Part shown: piece by piece, positions 1 through 11,884 of the stretch
Layout: every line of letters starts with the position of its first letter
Numbering within the stretch: the stretch's first letter is position 1
Origin: Lactuca virosa
Taxonomy: Eukaryota > Streptophyta > Magnoliopsida > Asterales > Asteraceae
Length of the DNA stretch: 64,000 bases
Reading direction: 5' to 3'
Assembly: GCA_928212115.1 (NCBI GenBank)
Contig: CAKMRJ010005745.1
Span: 223,202,570 to 223,266,569 of the forward strand
Notes under the pieces: model-generated
What the model saw: the letters and a program-made list of their open reading frames with translations, nothing else
The model's database searches: none
Told to the model about the DNA's origin: nothing
Made by a program: the position numbers and the translations under genes

Positions 1-658
1 TAGCATACCTAAACTGCAGGTTCCTTTGACCGATTATGCTGAAACCATAAAATCGAAACGGCCGATGATCCTCCAAGTAGAGTACCCGGTTCTCCCCCAC
101 TTAGGGTTCGAAACATTGTCGACCGATGTCTGCAACATCAAAGCCTCAGACCGGATCAAGTAGATACATACCAACCTTGACTCTTAGAATGCATAACACA
201 GCATAAGATGATCCTTTGAGTAATGATCATCCAATCACAAGAAACTGCAAATCTTAGATGGAGACCTTGGGAACTTTCCCCAGCATCGCCACTTAATCTT
301 AGTGAAATCGATCAGAATACCATTTGATTGACGAGACACCTTACAAACTGAACTTCGTGCAACCAAAAATTGCATTTGAAGAATTTACCCACAACCTTAT
401 CTTCTTCTGAAGCTTCAAGAATCCCATATAGATGCTCAAATAATACCTCCAACAAACTTATCATATCAATAGAACTCTCCTTTCTGAATCAGGAACATCT
501 CGATCCTCCTTGGATACACTTGATCTTCTCTAAACGCGCCACATATTCGACTTGTGATATAGTCTTCACCTAGGCAACCGAACCAAAAGAACAGTCGAGT
601 CTCGAAGATTCCCTTGTTGTAAGAAGGAAACGATTCACCACGAACCGAACAATACCCA
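1..658. other. Flank left of Gypsy A, no intact gene
   Basis: This stretch precedes the TGTAACATCC start of the Gypsy A LTR. Apart from the RT relic at about 220-460 on the minus strand I recognise nothing in it. It is probably the interior of an older minus-strand Gypsy element into which Gypsy A inserted. Confidence 0.5.
220..460 (-). pseudogene. Degenerate Gypsy reverse transcriptase fragment
   Basis: Read on the minus strand, this resembles the C-terminal end of a Ty3/Gypsy reverse transcriptase. A block reading FFKCNFWLHEVQFVRCLVNQ (about 310-400) matches the family motif usually seen as KFSKCEFWLREVQFLGHVVN. About 70 bp further on, in another frame, PRSPSKICSFL matches the PKSPSEIRSFLGLAGYY region that follows. 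Frameshifts and stops separate the two, so the fragment cannot encode an enzyme. The catalytic FVDD block that should lie upstream is not recognisable. Orientation is opposite to Gypsy A, so it belongs to a different, older element. The family is clear from the motifs; limits are approximate. Confidence 0.6.
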
Positions 659-1286
659 TGTAACATCCCATTTTTACTATTGCCATAGATTGTAATTATT
701 ATAGAATACGAATTAAAAATATATTACTTTTTACCCAAAATAATCATCATAAACATGTAGAAAATGTCAATACAATTTCTGTAGATATATAGGACTCGTA
801 AATCCGACTTCATGTGAAGAAGTTATGCTTCTTCGAAGTTTCGCGATTAAACCGACACGGCTCAGCATATCGTAAAAAGTGAATTTTAGATAGGTTGTTT
901 ATTAGCCTAAGAAATCTAAAAAAAAGTCGTAGTAGTCATAAAATCGAGAGCATGCATGTAGTAAACTTCCAGATCTGACTTTATATGAAGAAGTTATGAT
1001 TTTCCAAGTTTCAGTGCAGCAGTGTGTGAACAGAAACCAAAATCAAGATCGGTCGATTGTTAGGAAAAAACAATGTAAAGGAGAGTTGAAGATCTCAACG
1101 ATATGATTTTGTCAATGTAAAAGACAGTCAAGAACGGAATACATAGGAAGAAGTTACGAATTTTACACAGTCGTTAGTAGTATAATATTTGTAACTGTTA
1201 AATTTAAGATAGGATGCGAATTAGACGATGGAGTCTAGATGGAAAGTTGTAGTGCTCATAAATACCTATGCGTGGATACAAACAAC

Positions 1287-2048
1287 TGTTGGATTAATGT
1301 CTAAGTCTATAACTATAATTGGTAAGACTTGACCCGACCCGGCATGATCCATTTAGGTTGCATGGCATCATGCATTTGGATAGACTATAATGAGAGAAAT
1401 AACACTTAAGGTTGGTTAATATATTATAAGTTCTAATATATTAATAAGGTTATTTAATTAGTATTGATCAAGAATTAATTTGGAATTAATTAAGTGATCA
1501 AAAGGAGACTAATTAAATATATGGGTTGATTGTGTAAATCATTCATTCTTATATATGTGGGCTTGTGATCCAAGATTCCTTATGTTGGACTAAGTCCATG
1601 GGGTGACCCATGGATACTCCATGGAGGTTAAAATCCATGGAGCATAAGGAATAGGTAAAGTTATGAGTTACATGGTATAACCCTAATAGCCACCATATAA
1701 AAGAATCCCATGGTTCAAGAAATCGTGCACTAATGTGTCAATATGAGGGCTAGACGATTTCAAGGAGTGTTCCATTTCTCTCAAGTCATTCCATGTGCAT
1801 TTGGTGTTGTGTGAATCATTTGAGGTGTCACACTTGGGGCACTAGGCACTCAAGCTTCATGGAGACAAGCTACATCAAACAAAGGTATGTATTCTATCCA
1901 TTTGATTACCCAAGTATCAAGTATTGTATGCTAGATAGGGTAATACCTTGGAAAGTTCATAATTGCATGTATAATAGAGAAAACATAGATCCAAGGTATT
2001 TAGGGTTGCATGTACACTTAGGAGTGTTAGAATGCGCAAAACCCATCA
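1287..2048 (+). repeat. Left LTR of the Copia element
   Basis: The LTR is 762 bp, TGTTGG...CCCATCA. A TATA box (TATAAAAG, 1696-1703) follows U3; transcription would start about 30 bp later. The adjoining sequence GTGGTATCAGAGCC is the PBS. A 102-codon frame at 1793-2101 lies mostly in the LTR and is a chance frame. Confidence 0.95.
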
Positions 2049-2062
2049 GTGGTATCAGAGCC
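2049..2062 (+). promoter_or_regulatory. Primer-binding site, initiator Met tRNA
   Basis: TGGTATCAGAGCC at 2050-2062 is the standard plant sequence complementary to the 3' end of initiator-Met tRNA. It begins one base after the left LTR and primes minus-strand DNA synthesis. Confidence 0.95.
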
Positions 2063-2264
2063 AAGGCTTGTTTTTCTTGTTATACTTGCAAAATTAGCTG
2101 AAAAATCGAATTGTATTAGTTTAAAAGTTATGCTAATTACTTGAAAAAAAATTTGATGTGAATTATCTTTGTTCATATGAGTTTATTAGATTAATAGAAA
2201 AGTTAATTGATTATGTGTTTTCAATCCATTTTAATCTAAGAGTTGATTCTAAAATGTGTTTTTG

Positions 2265-2532
2265 TAACTTGTCCTCAAGTTATATGAAAAGTCACATTTA
2301 AGTTTCATAAAACTCATAAAAAGTTGGCAATGGTTACAAAAATGAAGAGTCTTGTCCTCATTAAATGGTTTTATGACTCCATAACTTGTCCTCAAGTTAT
2401 GGAGGTTCAAGAGTCACTTCATTAAATGATAAAATATGTAACCTTAATTAGTTCCATAAGTTACAAAAATAAAGAAAAGTTACATTCTTTTATTAGTTTA
2501 AAGTCTTCCATAACTTGTCCTCAAGTTATGGA
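2265..2532 (+). repeat. Three copies of a hairpin in the Copia leader
   Basis: The palindrome CATAACTTG-TCCT-CAAGTTATG recurs at 2265-2284, 2379-2402 and 2507-2532. The last copy has an 11-bp perfect stem (TCCATAACTTG) and the TCCT loop never varies. The copies are about 110-130 bp apart. They lie in the untranslated leader between PBS and gag, where retroelement packaging and dimerisation signals are usually found. Confidence 0.8.
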
Positions 2533-2860
2533 ACTTGAAGAGTTTTTTTTAATTAAAACTACTTTAAACACATAAGTTATGGAATTAATTAGTTTTGAAT
2601 ATTTTCAAAACTTGGCCAAATTTGTAAAGTTTTCCCCATGAATACTTTAATTCCAAGTTAGCCCTTAGAATTTTAAAAGTTAAAATTCAACCCTTATACT
2701 TTATAGTATTATAAGTTAATAATAAATATATGTATAAGAGCAAGTCAGTCTTACCGTTAGTAGGCCTCATTCACGAAGCCGGTCTATAAGGGGGGTATAA
2801 GGTTACTGCCTATAAAATGGCAGTTTAATGGGTGTCCACTCTCACCCACCGCTTCCTTGA

Positions 2861-3160
2861 CTGGTGGAGGGTCGTTAACCGAACGGGTAGGACAAGGACT
2901 ATAATTCTCCCTTCATTAAAAGTATTAATCATAAATACTAAGTAACTAAACACTTATAAATTCCCAATCTTAGTTACTTAGGAAAATGTGAATAAGGTGC
3001 TAATCCATGAAATTACACTTTGCACTTTGTTTAAACCGTTAGTGGAGCGTGTGTGGTTAACCGGCACACTAACCTGGATTTAACAAAGTAGGCAAAGGGT
3101 AACTTAATATTTATCATAGTATCGGTGGAGCTCGTGTGGTTAACCGACACATCGATTGAG
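2861..3160 (+). repeat. Three GGTTAACCG-type leader repeats
   Basis: Related segments containing GTGGAG followed 8-12 bp later by GTTAACCG occur near 2862, 3041 and 3125. Two read GTGTGGTTAACCG followed by RCACA. They lie in the Copia leader upstream of the gag relic. No function is evident. Confidence 0.6.
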
Positions 3161-3517
3161 GGGTAAATATTAAGGGTACCAAGTATATTTGCATGGTTAC
3201 TTCACACCTTGTTTTGTGATCCTCGGCATCCCAGTCACAAAACCTGAAGGGCACACTCGAGATTGAAACATGCCATTGAAAAGTTCAATGAATCTCAAAA
3301 GATCTAGGAGTTTCAAATCCAATTAAAAACCTAATTACATTATTTCGTTTTTCATGGTGGAAATTGGTAAATCGTCATTTACCTACCTTCAACTATTTTA
3401 TAACTCGGATTACGGCATCCCTCTTCCAGTTATGGTTGTTGGATCCTAGCCTTAATATTTCATATTGGGTGTTATATTAAGGACTTTAGATCAACTATCT
3501 TGAATATCTCCCAAAAG

Positions 3518-4120
3518 ATGTCTAGTTCAGACATCTATGATATTCCCAAATCTCTTGGAACTTTACTTCCTCCACCTCCTCCAATTATTCTCCCTAACCC
3601 ACAAGTTCAAGGTCACTCAAGCCCTAATGGCAAGCAAGGTCTATGTGTGATCACATCTTAGAGATGAAGTCACATATTGACAAGCTGGGAGAGTTGGGTG
3701 TCAAAGTCTTGAGAAAGTTGGATGTTCAATCACTTTCTAAGTTATAGTGAGTTCCTTTGGGACTACTATGAAACAGACTATGACATGAACCTTAATGATC
3801 ATATCTATTTGCTTGGTGCTGCTGAATCAGCAATGATTTGGAACGATAGTAAAGTAAATTTGATTAGAAGATCAACTTCCCAAAAACTTTATGGATTGTG
3901 ACAATGGTGACACTGGAAATCCAGAAAAAGCATTCTCTTCCCAATGGAAAGGGATTGGCCATAGTTAACCCGGTTGACCAAATGGTAAAGAGAAAGGCTA
4001 AGTCTGAGATAGTCCCATTACCAAAGGGTCCATATGTTTATTTTGCCAAAGGAAGGGGCGTTGATTGCAAAGCTGCCAAATTTACCTAAGGATGTTAAAG
4101 TCAATAAGTTTGACTCTACA
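3518..4120 (+). pseudogene. Copia gag relic
   Basis: An ATG at 3518 opens a short Copia gag N-terminus reading MSSSDIYDIPKSLGTLLPPP, rich in proline. Stops and frameshifts follow within 140 bp. Further on, a lysine-rich stretch (3898-4089) ends in VYFAKGRGVDCKAAKFT, which lines up with the Copia zinc knuckle CFHCGKxGHWKRNCPKYL after loss of most of its metal ligands. Gag would normally form the particle and bind RNA. This remnant keeps neither function. Recognition rests on motif order and position after the leader. Confidence 0.6.
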
Positions 4121-4719
4121 TCAGGTAGAGCCCATTATCTAACTCTGTTAAGTTCTATTCTGAGATCCTCATTACATGATGTGACTGGGTCACATGTTGA
4201 TGTTTTAAGAATCAAATAATAGAGAGAAATCTTAAAGGAAGTATATGTTGATTCTGATCGCGAAGGTGGATTTCGATCGCATCAGAATTTTGAGCAAGGA
4301 ATAGATAACAACAATTTTCCATGTGGATTGTAAGGATAAGTTTTTCCGCAAAGTTTTAAAATAAAAGAAAATTGTTTAATTTTATTTATTTGAAGTATCC
4401 TTACAATGGCATTTGTGGAAAATTGTTGCTTATATGATTCCACTGACAGCAATATTGGAAAATGGATTTGATTCTTTCATTTGTGGTAGTGTCTAAATTT
4501 ACCAAATCAGGAAAGTTCCTCATCGCCCAAGTTTCAATTGGACCGAAACTTGGAATCATGCAAGTTGAATAGTATGATGAATGAGAACTTTCAAGCATTG
4601 GAAAATGAAGACTAATTACTTGTTCACATGGATGTGTGAGTCAAGTGAAGGACTAAAGGGATCGAGTACACATTCTTGTGCACTGGTCATGTCCACCAAA
4701 AAAGCTCGTTAAGACTATT

Positions 4720-4900
4720 TGATTTACTAAATTTTAGTAAATATGGTTATACTTACAAGTTTAAGTATAATTCTGAAACATTGGAAAAGTCTCAATGTAT
4801 GGCAGAACGAATGAGAAGAATCAAATTAGGCAGAAAGATAAAAGTTTTCTCAAATCTGAAAGATGGGAGAGTACTTTAGTATCATGTTTTGTGATCATAT
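4720..4900 (+). pseudogene. Copia integrase core relic
   Basis: The frame at 4676-4879 includes FSKYGYTYKFKYNSETLEK and LGRKIKVFSN. These match the Copia integrase core segment that normally reads FSKYGYIYLIKYKSEAFEKF and LGRKIKVLRSDRGGEY. The second catalytic aspartate (RSDRGGEY) has become SNLKDGR, and neither the first Asp nor the catalytic Glu can be found. The integrase is dead. The protease expected just upstream is not recognisable. Confidence 0.65.
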
Positions 4901-7898
4901 TAATGATTTAAGAACCACATCACAATTGGTCTTCTAAGGACATCTTAGTGCATTCTTATCACTAAGAAGAGGAGTCATGAATTGTTGAAATGGTTAAATC
5001 AAGGAGATGAGTCATACTTCGTTTCAAAACAAGTCTTAGAGTCATACTCCAAGACTATAAGTTGAGTGGCATATCTTAAAGAAAGGTTTATAACACTTGT
5101 CAAATGTAAGAGTAAAAGTGTCCTACTCTTGTACATTTGAAGTTGGTAAGTTGTGATGTTTTGGATTAAACAAAGACCAACTAAGGCCAATTGTGTGAAG
5201 TGTTTGTCTTGATAAAGAATCCGCACTATCTCTTGAATATTTGGCAAGATAGTCTTATATGTCAAGAGGACAGTGGGAGTCTTAAAGATCCTAAAAAGAA
5301 TTTCAAGAACTAATCAAGAATAAAACCTGAGGTTCTTCACTAGCACACGACTTGAGGTTTATAACCTATCATGTTGACATATTCTGTGCCCATTCCAGTT
5401 AAAGTTGGCTTTGCATAGGAGTTCTGAAAGTTCTCAATTGGTTGCATAACAACTTGGAAGCAATGGCAGGCCCTATACTGCCAGGTGGCAAGAAGTTAAG
5501 ATTGCATAAGTTCAGTCCATATGAGTTTGGATTTGTCATTATCCTTGTCTTGTGACTATGGTTTTGACAATTCACATGGATAAGAACACATACACCATAA
5601 AATCTAAGGGTCATAAGGTTTCTCTCCGATTCATGAAAATGATGGTGAGGAAACACTTCCACCAAGTAGATTTGAAGCAGATGGCAAAAGGTCTAAACAA
5701 TTGAGACTATGATTAGGACATCCTTTTTCATAGTTCTGAAATTGTTTAGACACACATGCATGCTATCTAAGGAAAGGTGTATGATTATGATAAAGTTTTA
5801 TCAAAGCATCTCGTATCAGAAATCTGAACTTTGGTAAGGAAGTCAATAAATTATTGATTTCTAGAAGTCCAGCTGATTTCTAAGTACATGTCAAAGATAG
5901 TGGGAGAAAAGTGTTATGCTAATAATCATCATGTTAGTGGGAGCATGATAATTATTGTTAGTATTGCAAGTTAGCAATGTTAATTATAGAAAACAAAAGT
6001 TTCAATTCGTGAGGCTGCAGGGATTGAAAAAGTTATTTTGCTATAATTAAGGGAGAGGATATACTTCATTTCAGTTCTAAAGGCTTAGATTGAGACCTTA
6101 ATCATCTTTAGTCAAGAATATATATATATATATGAATTTCATGTTGGATTGGTTCAACTTAAGGAAATTCTATATATTGCGTTCTCAAAATTCGATTATG
6201 ATTACGGCATCCCTCTTCATAGTCAAATTTTGAAAACATGGCAAATAAAAATATTGTAGCAAAAGACTGGTCTAGAATCATGTCTTTATGTGAGACATCA
6301 TGAATCGTGTACCATTTGCTTTGGGTACAGGATCGATTGCATGTGCTATAATATTTGTCATTTCTAAATTTTTCCAAATGCCCAGAGGCATTAAGAAGGG
6401 AAAAGGTCTAGAATTAGATATGACTAAAATGATTAAGCAATTGTCGAGGACAATCTGAGGTTTACCAAAGATTGCTTGCTCAGGGACAGTTGGAAGTATA
6501 GTGCTAATTTTTGGAAGGACCATATTGACATATTCTGAAAAGAGGCATCTCTTATTCAGAAGTGATAGTCAAAATGAGAATATGGAGTTGTCTCCATAGG
6601 TGGAAGTTATCTGTGTAAGATTAGAAAACTTAATGCAAGAAGCATGTCCAAAGCAATGTACTTTGAATATGAGACTTAGTTTCCATGTAGTTGATCTCCA
6701 CTGGAATACCTTATAATGATTGTTGACAAGTCTTTGTGACTTTGTACATATTCATTACAGGAGGGTCAGTGCATATAAGTTTAAAATATAAACAGATTTC
6801 GATAAATGATAGGAATTTGAAATTCTCACATTTTTCTATAAGGATTTGGGAGTGTGAAATTAGAATCATTGAAATTATGTTCAATTGGTTTATTTCACAA
6901 AGTAAGGATCATAGACAAACATAGAGTGCATACTTGGTGTATGGCAAAGCTATTGTTTAAGAAAAACATAGTGTACATGCTTGGAGCATGGGACAACTAG
7001 TGTTTTAATTCAAGTATAAAGTTGATAAAACCGAAACAATGAATAATGAGTAATCAGTATGGTGATAAATAAAAGTGTTTATTTATATTCATAGGGTTTG
7101 ATACCATATTTGATTCATTTATTCTTGTGTTTCACTTTGCATGTTTTGACTTCCAGAATAACTAAGTCGCTCTTCCTGAATGATTAAGTTATTCAAACCA
7201 TCCACAGTCGGTCATATGTTGGAAGTAGATATAAATCAAGACTGTCATGGGTTGGTTTGTAGAGGTCCAAGTTGGTGGACAAAGTGGTGCTACAACACTC
7301 ATGAGTGCTCATAAGTTCTGAGTATTGGATTCAACCCGCGCTCATTTGAATCACTTCATGGATTTTATCACGAGTGATCATGAGACGATAATATCTTATA
7401 TTCTTCAAACCTAGAGATATGAGTTGTTACTATGAGTTGGTTGTACATTGATTGCACGAAAACGCATTCGGTAACTCGATGTTATAAAACGTGCCTTTGT
7501 GTATGATTCAACAAGTAGTAGAACAAGCCATATGAGTCGAAGTTTATCCATTCCTTTTACCTTCGGGATAAAAGCGATTTCTGTGGGCCCCTCGATGATT
7601 TAAAGATGATACATGTGAGTGCTTGGCCAAGCCAGGACTGATTTGATTTGTTCAATCAGTCAGTCATCATGAATCGGAAATCGGGAAACAACAAATGGAC
7701 AGAGAGAATGATTGATAATCCATGTCTCAGTCCATATGATATCTAGAATGGAGGAATATATGATCCCTTATCTAATGGACAAGTCATTGACAAAGGTCAG
7801 AGTTCATCGACAAGGTCAGAGTTCGACATAAGCTTTTGAGAGCTACGATTGCTGATCGGTTCCTGAAGTCATACGCAATAATAGTTTTAGACTTATCC
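4901..7898 (+). pseudogene. Decayed Copia pol 3' part and 3' non-coding region
   Basis: About 3 kb follows the integrase relic. Near 6320-6380 a frame reading SIACAIIFVIS resembles the SIMYAMxCTRPD block between RT and RNase H. Near 6755 FITGGSVHISLKYKQ resembles the RNase H block FxLNGGAVSWKSSKQ. No YVDD motif was found. From about 7000 to 7898 nothing coding is visible; this is the usual untranslated tail before the PPT. Confidence 0.5.
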
Positions 7899-7909
7899 AA
7901 GTGGGAGAC
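7899..7909 (+). promoter_or_regulatory. Polypurine tract of the Copia element
   Basis: AAGTGGGAGAC directly abuts the right LTR start TGTTGG at 7910. This is the usual Copia plus-strand primer sequence. Confidence 0.9.
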
Positions 7910-8671
7910 TGTTGGATTAATGTCTAAGTCCATAACTATAATTGGTAAGACTTGACCCGACCAGGCATAGTCCATTTGGGTTGCATGGCATCATGCATTT
8001 GGATAGACTATAATGAGAGAAATAACACTTAAGGTTGGTTAATATATTATAAGTTCTAATATATTAATAAGGTTATTTAATTAGTATTGATCAAGAATTA
8101 ATTTGGAATTAATTAAGTGATCAAAAGGAGACTAATTAAATATATGGGTTGATTGTGTAAATCATTCATTCTTATATATGTGGGCTTGTGATCCAAGATT
8201 CCTTATGTTGGACTAAGTCCATGGGGTGACCCATGGATACTCCATGGAGGTTAAAATCCATGGAGCATAAGGAATGGGTAAAGTTATGAGTTACATGGTG
8301 TAACCCTAATAGCCACCATATAAAAGAATCTCATGGCTCAAGAAATCGTGCACTAATGTGTGAATATGAGGGCTAGACGATTTCAAGGAGTGTTCCATTT
8401 CTCTCAAGTCATTCCATGTGCATTTGGTGTTGTGTGAACCATTTGAGGTGTCACACTTGGGGCACTAGGCACTCAAGCTTCATGGAGACAAGCTACATCA
8501 AACAAAGGTATGTATTCTATCCATTTTATTACCCAAGTATCAAGTATTGTATGCTAGATAGGGTAATACCTTGGAAAGTTCATAATTGCATGTATAATAG
8601 AAAAAACATAGATCCAAGGTATTTAGGGTTGCATGTACAATTAGGAGTGTTAGAATGCGCAAAACCCATCA
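7910..8671 (+). repeat. Right LTR of the Copia element
   Basis: The LTR is 762 bp, the same length as the left copy, with about 14 substitutions and no indels by eye. A TATA box TATAAAAG lies at 8319-8326. It ends CCCATCA and is followed by the TSD ACAAC. Confidence 0.95.
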
Positions 8672-9608
8672 ACAACATCAAAAATGAAGATCGTGTGAAA
8701 TATATATGAATTTTTAAAGATATGTGATTTTTCCCAGAATGAATGGACTGGAAGCTGCCACGTGTTCGAACCAGGGGCACTCTTGTCGACTACGCTTGGG
8801 AGCAATACACAGGTGGTTGGGGTGCAGCGTGTAGGCCTAACATTCGACTATGAAAGGCCCTTCATCCCTCATTCCTCCCATAGAATTTCCTAATCTGTCT
8901 CTCAACTTTTAAGTTTGATTTTTGAGTTATTTCTTCGAAATTTTGTTATATCCTGGCCTAACAAAGCTCTTGGCATCTAGGCTCAGCCAGTAGAAGCTCT
9001 TGGTATCGAAGTTCTTCGAAACGCAAATCCTGGTTTTTTCTAGAAACTCTCTATAAGTTAAGCAATGTTTACTAGGCTTTTAAGTGTAACTTATATTTCT
9101 ATTCATAGTCCTTATTATGAATGTGTAAATAAGATTTATCAGTAATTTTATTCATAATGTTGATTGATATAATTATGGGAGAGGTTTCTAAAATGGTCAT
9201 GTTGGCTTGGTTGTTCGATATCAGAAATGTTATATGCCAAAATGGTCATGCCTCCCAAATGTCCTACCTGGCCGATCCTTATTTGATAAAACTCTCAGTA
9301 TTCGTTGGGATTAGTAAAGGATGTGGGCTTTAATTTACTAAATTCCCATAGGAACTAATAGCCTTATTATTATAGGTTAATAATTATTAGGCACATACTT
9401 GCCAATTGAATTTCCCGGATTGCTGTTAAGCAACTGAGAAATTGCCAATGTGAGTTCTTCTCACTATATTGCATAATCCAGTATGTATCCTTTGTATATT
9501 AGGATATAGTTGCCCTGTCGTATGCAATTAAGAAATTAGACTAGGATAGTTAGTTGCATGTTATGTGGACTTTTGCTATATGTATGTTGTTATATATTAA
9601 ATTGTGGG

Positions 9609-9770
9609 TGGACCAGCCTTGTGCTGACGGCCAATAGACTCGGGCGGACTAGCTTTATGCTAAAGGCCAAAGGAAAGCGGACCAGCTACATGATGAAGGC
9701 TATATAGGGTGGACCAGCTATATGTTGAATGCCAAGGTGCGGACCAGATATATGTTGAAGGCCAATATGT
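9609..9770 (+). repeat. Minisatellite in the Gypsy A LTR
   Basis: About five degenerate units of roughly 32 bp contain CGGACCAGCTATATGTTGAA followed by GGCC. Similar units occupy the same relative place in the Gypsy B LTRs. Confidence 0.75.
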
Positions 9771-10113
9771 GTATGCATTGTATATATGTTGTGGTATGTG
9801 GTATTTTGAGGGAATTCACTAAGCGTCAGGTTACAATTGTTGAATAGCTTATTTTTAGGTTGTTCTTCGAATCGAGTCTTTCTGCAAATAAATAATATTT
9901 TAAGACTTTTGCTAGAACTCTCTCTGCAAATAAATAATATTTTTCTTGAGGGAATGAATGTAGTTGCATCGAAGGCAATAAATAATATTTTAAGACTTTC
10001 GCTAGAACTCTCTCTGCAAATAAATGTATGACAGTGATTTTTGTAAAGGGTTGTAAGAATTATATTTTAATAAATAAAACAAAAAATTTGCCTTGAAAAT
10101 TTTGGACATTGCA

Positions 10114-10130
10114 AGTTAGTATCAGAGCCC
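10114..10130 (+). promoter_or_regulatory. Primer-binding site of Gypsy A
   Basis: AGTTAGTATCAGAGCCC begins directly after the LTR end. It matches the initiator-Met PBS with one change (TGG to TAG). Confidence 0.85.
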
Positions 10131-10969
10131 TGCTTTGAGCGAACTAGATGAACACTAGGTGTGATTCCAGACTCAAACTAAGGATCTGAGTACCAAATAA
10201 ACCTTTTTATAAAAAGAAATTATGCAAAAAGGAAGAAAATGTGATGCGTAAAGTCAAGCGGAGCTCAAAAAGTAAAGTGATTCTCAGAATATCCATATTA
10301 TATATATTGATATTTGATCTGTTAAAAATGCATGCTAGTATATAGGCTAAGGATCTTTTCAGGAATTGTAGATTAGAATTGCCTCATACTTAAGATGTCT
10401 TATAGCCTAGAAAATTGTTTGTTATTTGCTACTTACAACATATATTGACGTTAATTAGTTATTTGACAAATATGTTAGGTTACATGCTCCCACAATTAAA
10501 TAGTTTTAGATTTCCTGATTCGGGGCTATTGCACAACTCTTGTCTGAGTCCAACCGTTGTAATGTCGGATCTCACCGTCGATAGACTGTTTGATTTTAGC
10601 GGCATGTAATCATATTTCGTCTAATAACTAGTTTGAGTCGGTAGAAGTTCTTCCTTGGCTAATAGTAGAATGAAGCAGAATGAACCCTAGGAGAAAAGTC
10701 TAGGAAAATAGTAATTAGGTCGTTATAGCATTGTGGTTGCAAAAAGACCTAATGATAGGGGAGTGAAGTGACTTAGAAACATTGGGACAATTCTTTGATC
10801 TAGTATGGATAGGTGTGGAAGGTAGTATGGGCCAGTACTACCAAAAGCATATGATCCATACCGGAATCGGGAAAAGTCACAAAGTCAGTAAGAAACTAGA
10901 GAGGATTGAATGTTATTCCAAGATAACACAATAAATTCATATTGATTTAGTCCCATTTATATCTCTAAC
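10131..10969 (+). other. Gypsy A untranslated leader
   Basis: There is no credible coding here. It carries two blocks that recur in the Gypsy B leader: GCACAACTCTTGTCTGAGTC (near 10531) and GTGTGGAAGGTAGTATGG followed by ACTACCAAAAGCATATGA (about 10813-10855). The second block is also found in the non-autonomous elements. Confidence 0.7.
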
Positions 10970-11884
10970 GTGGTAATGATTACTAGAGTGAGTGGTTCTA
11001 GTTCTGGATTAGAAGGGTCAGGACCGAGCGAGAGTGACATACATGTTTGGATAGAGACAACAATAGCAACAACTGTAAGAGAGATGATTCCAAAATTGTT
11101 TGGAACCATCAAGAATGAGCTAATTGCATTGTTTGATGAATGGTACACCGTTGTTGCTAGTAGTGCTACTGCCACCGCCACTGCCTTTGTCGCTACTACA
11201 GCTTCACCTGGAGAGAAGGAATGCCCTATCCAGAGTTCAATAACACCAAGCCCCCAGAGTTTGATGGTGTTAGTGATCCGATTGTGGCCATGCGATGAAT
11301 TTCGGATGCAGAAGGATGCTTCTACACCTGTGCTAGCCCAGCCAACCTAAGGTTTAGGTATGCGCAGAATCTCCTCCGCCATGGACTGATAGACTGGTGA
11401 AACTTTGTCACAAAGGACCACTCGCCTGCGGAGAAGAGTGTAGGGACCTCGAAGTAGTTTTTCGAAACGTTCAGGGAGGAGTATCTACTTCTGGTAGAAA
11501 GGGAGTGAGTAGCTCAATAATGCTTGTCGCTTAAGTAGACAACTAAATCGGTGTCAGAGGTCACCAAATTTTCACTGAGAGAGCCTTGTTTTTCCCCGAG
11601 TATGCATCCTCGGAACAAGTAAAAATGTCTCAATATTTAAGCATGATCAGGACTAACATCAGAGATTTTATATCGAGCAATCGATACAAGACCTTAGCTG
11701 AGAAGCATGAGCATGCAAGGAGGAGGGAAATCGAGTTGGAAACCCAGGCGAAAGAGAAAAGGCAGACTCCGGCTCCATCTCATCCAGAAGCCAAGAAATT
11801 CAAATCCAATGGTTCAAGGTTTAGAAAATCATAAGGGACACACTTGCAAAAAGTGGGGGAAGTTTCATGATGGTCCTTATCAAC
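10970..11884 (+). pseudogene. Gypsy A gag, N-terminal and middle part, broken
   Basis: Gag forms the virus-like particle. The frame opens MVMITRVSGSSSGLEGSGPS and includes IPKLFGTIKNEL, the counterpart of IPELFGSIQTVM in Gypsy B. A frameshift near 11210 moves the conserved PPEFDGVSDPIVAMR segment into another frame, and stops follow. A second open piece (11586-11834) holds the C-terminal half with MSQYLSMIRTNIRDFISSNR and a lysine/glutamate-rich linker. The zinc-binding region starts after 11835 and is cut at 11884 by element E; the matching knuckles resume at 63385 in a compatible frame. The gene could not make Gag. Confidence 0.8.

Larger units (their letters stand above)
1287..8671 (+). 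mobile_element. Copia LTR retrotransposon, coding-defective
   Basis: This is a complete structural element of 7,385 bp. Two 762-bp LTRs (1287-2048 and 7910-8671) flank an exact initiator-Met PBS at 2050-2062 and a PPT at 7899-7909. I count about 14 differences between the LTRs (about 1.8%), so insertion is recent. The interior is about 5.9 kb, enough for gag-pol, but only scraps of gag, integrase and RNase H can be recognised and no long frame remains. The element was therefore probably defective before it jumped and was moved by enzymes supplied from another copy. It sits in the U3 of the Gypsy A LTR. Confidence 0.93.
1282..8676. repeat. 5-bp target duplication ACAAC around the Copia element
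   Basis: ACAAC occurs at 1282-1286, just before the TGTTGG start of the left LTR, and at 8672-8676, just after the CCCATCA end of the right LTR. A 5-bp duplication is normal for Copia integrase. It proves that this is one insertion with both ends intact. Confidence 0.95.
659..10113 (+). mobile_element. Gypsy A 5' LTR, split by the Copia element
   Basis: The LTR starts TGTAACATCC and ends TTGGACATTGCA, directly followed by a primer-binding site. Its own sequence is 659-1286 plus 8677-10113, about 2.07 kb; the rest is the inserted Copia element. The first part holds the repeated GAAGTTATG U3 module also seen in the array LTRs. The second part holds a minisatellite at about 9609-9770 and the conserved CACTAAG block at about 9809-9862. 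The left flank is ACCCA; the right end of the element lies outside the window, so no TSD can be checked. Confidence 0.85.

Noticed and set aside
1793..2101. 102-codon frame in the Copia LTR (and 97 codons at 8416-8709)
   Set aside because: It lies in LTR sequence duplicated by the element and runs across the LTR end and PBS. No family resemblance.
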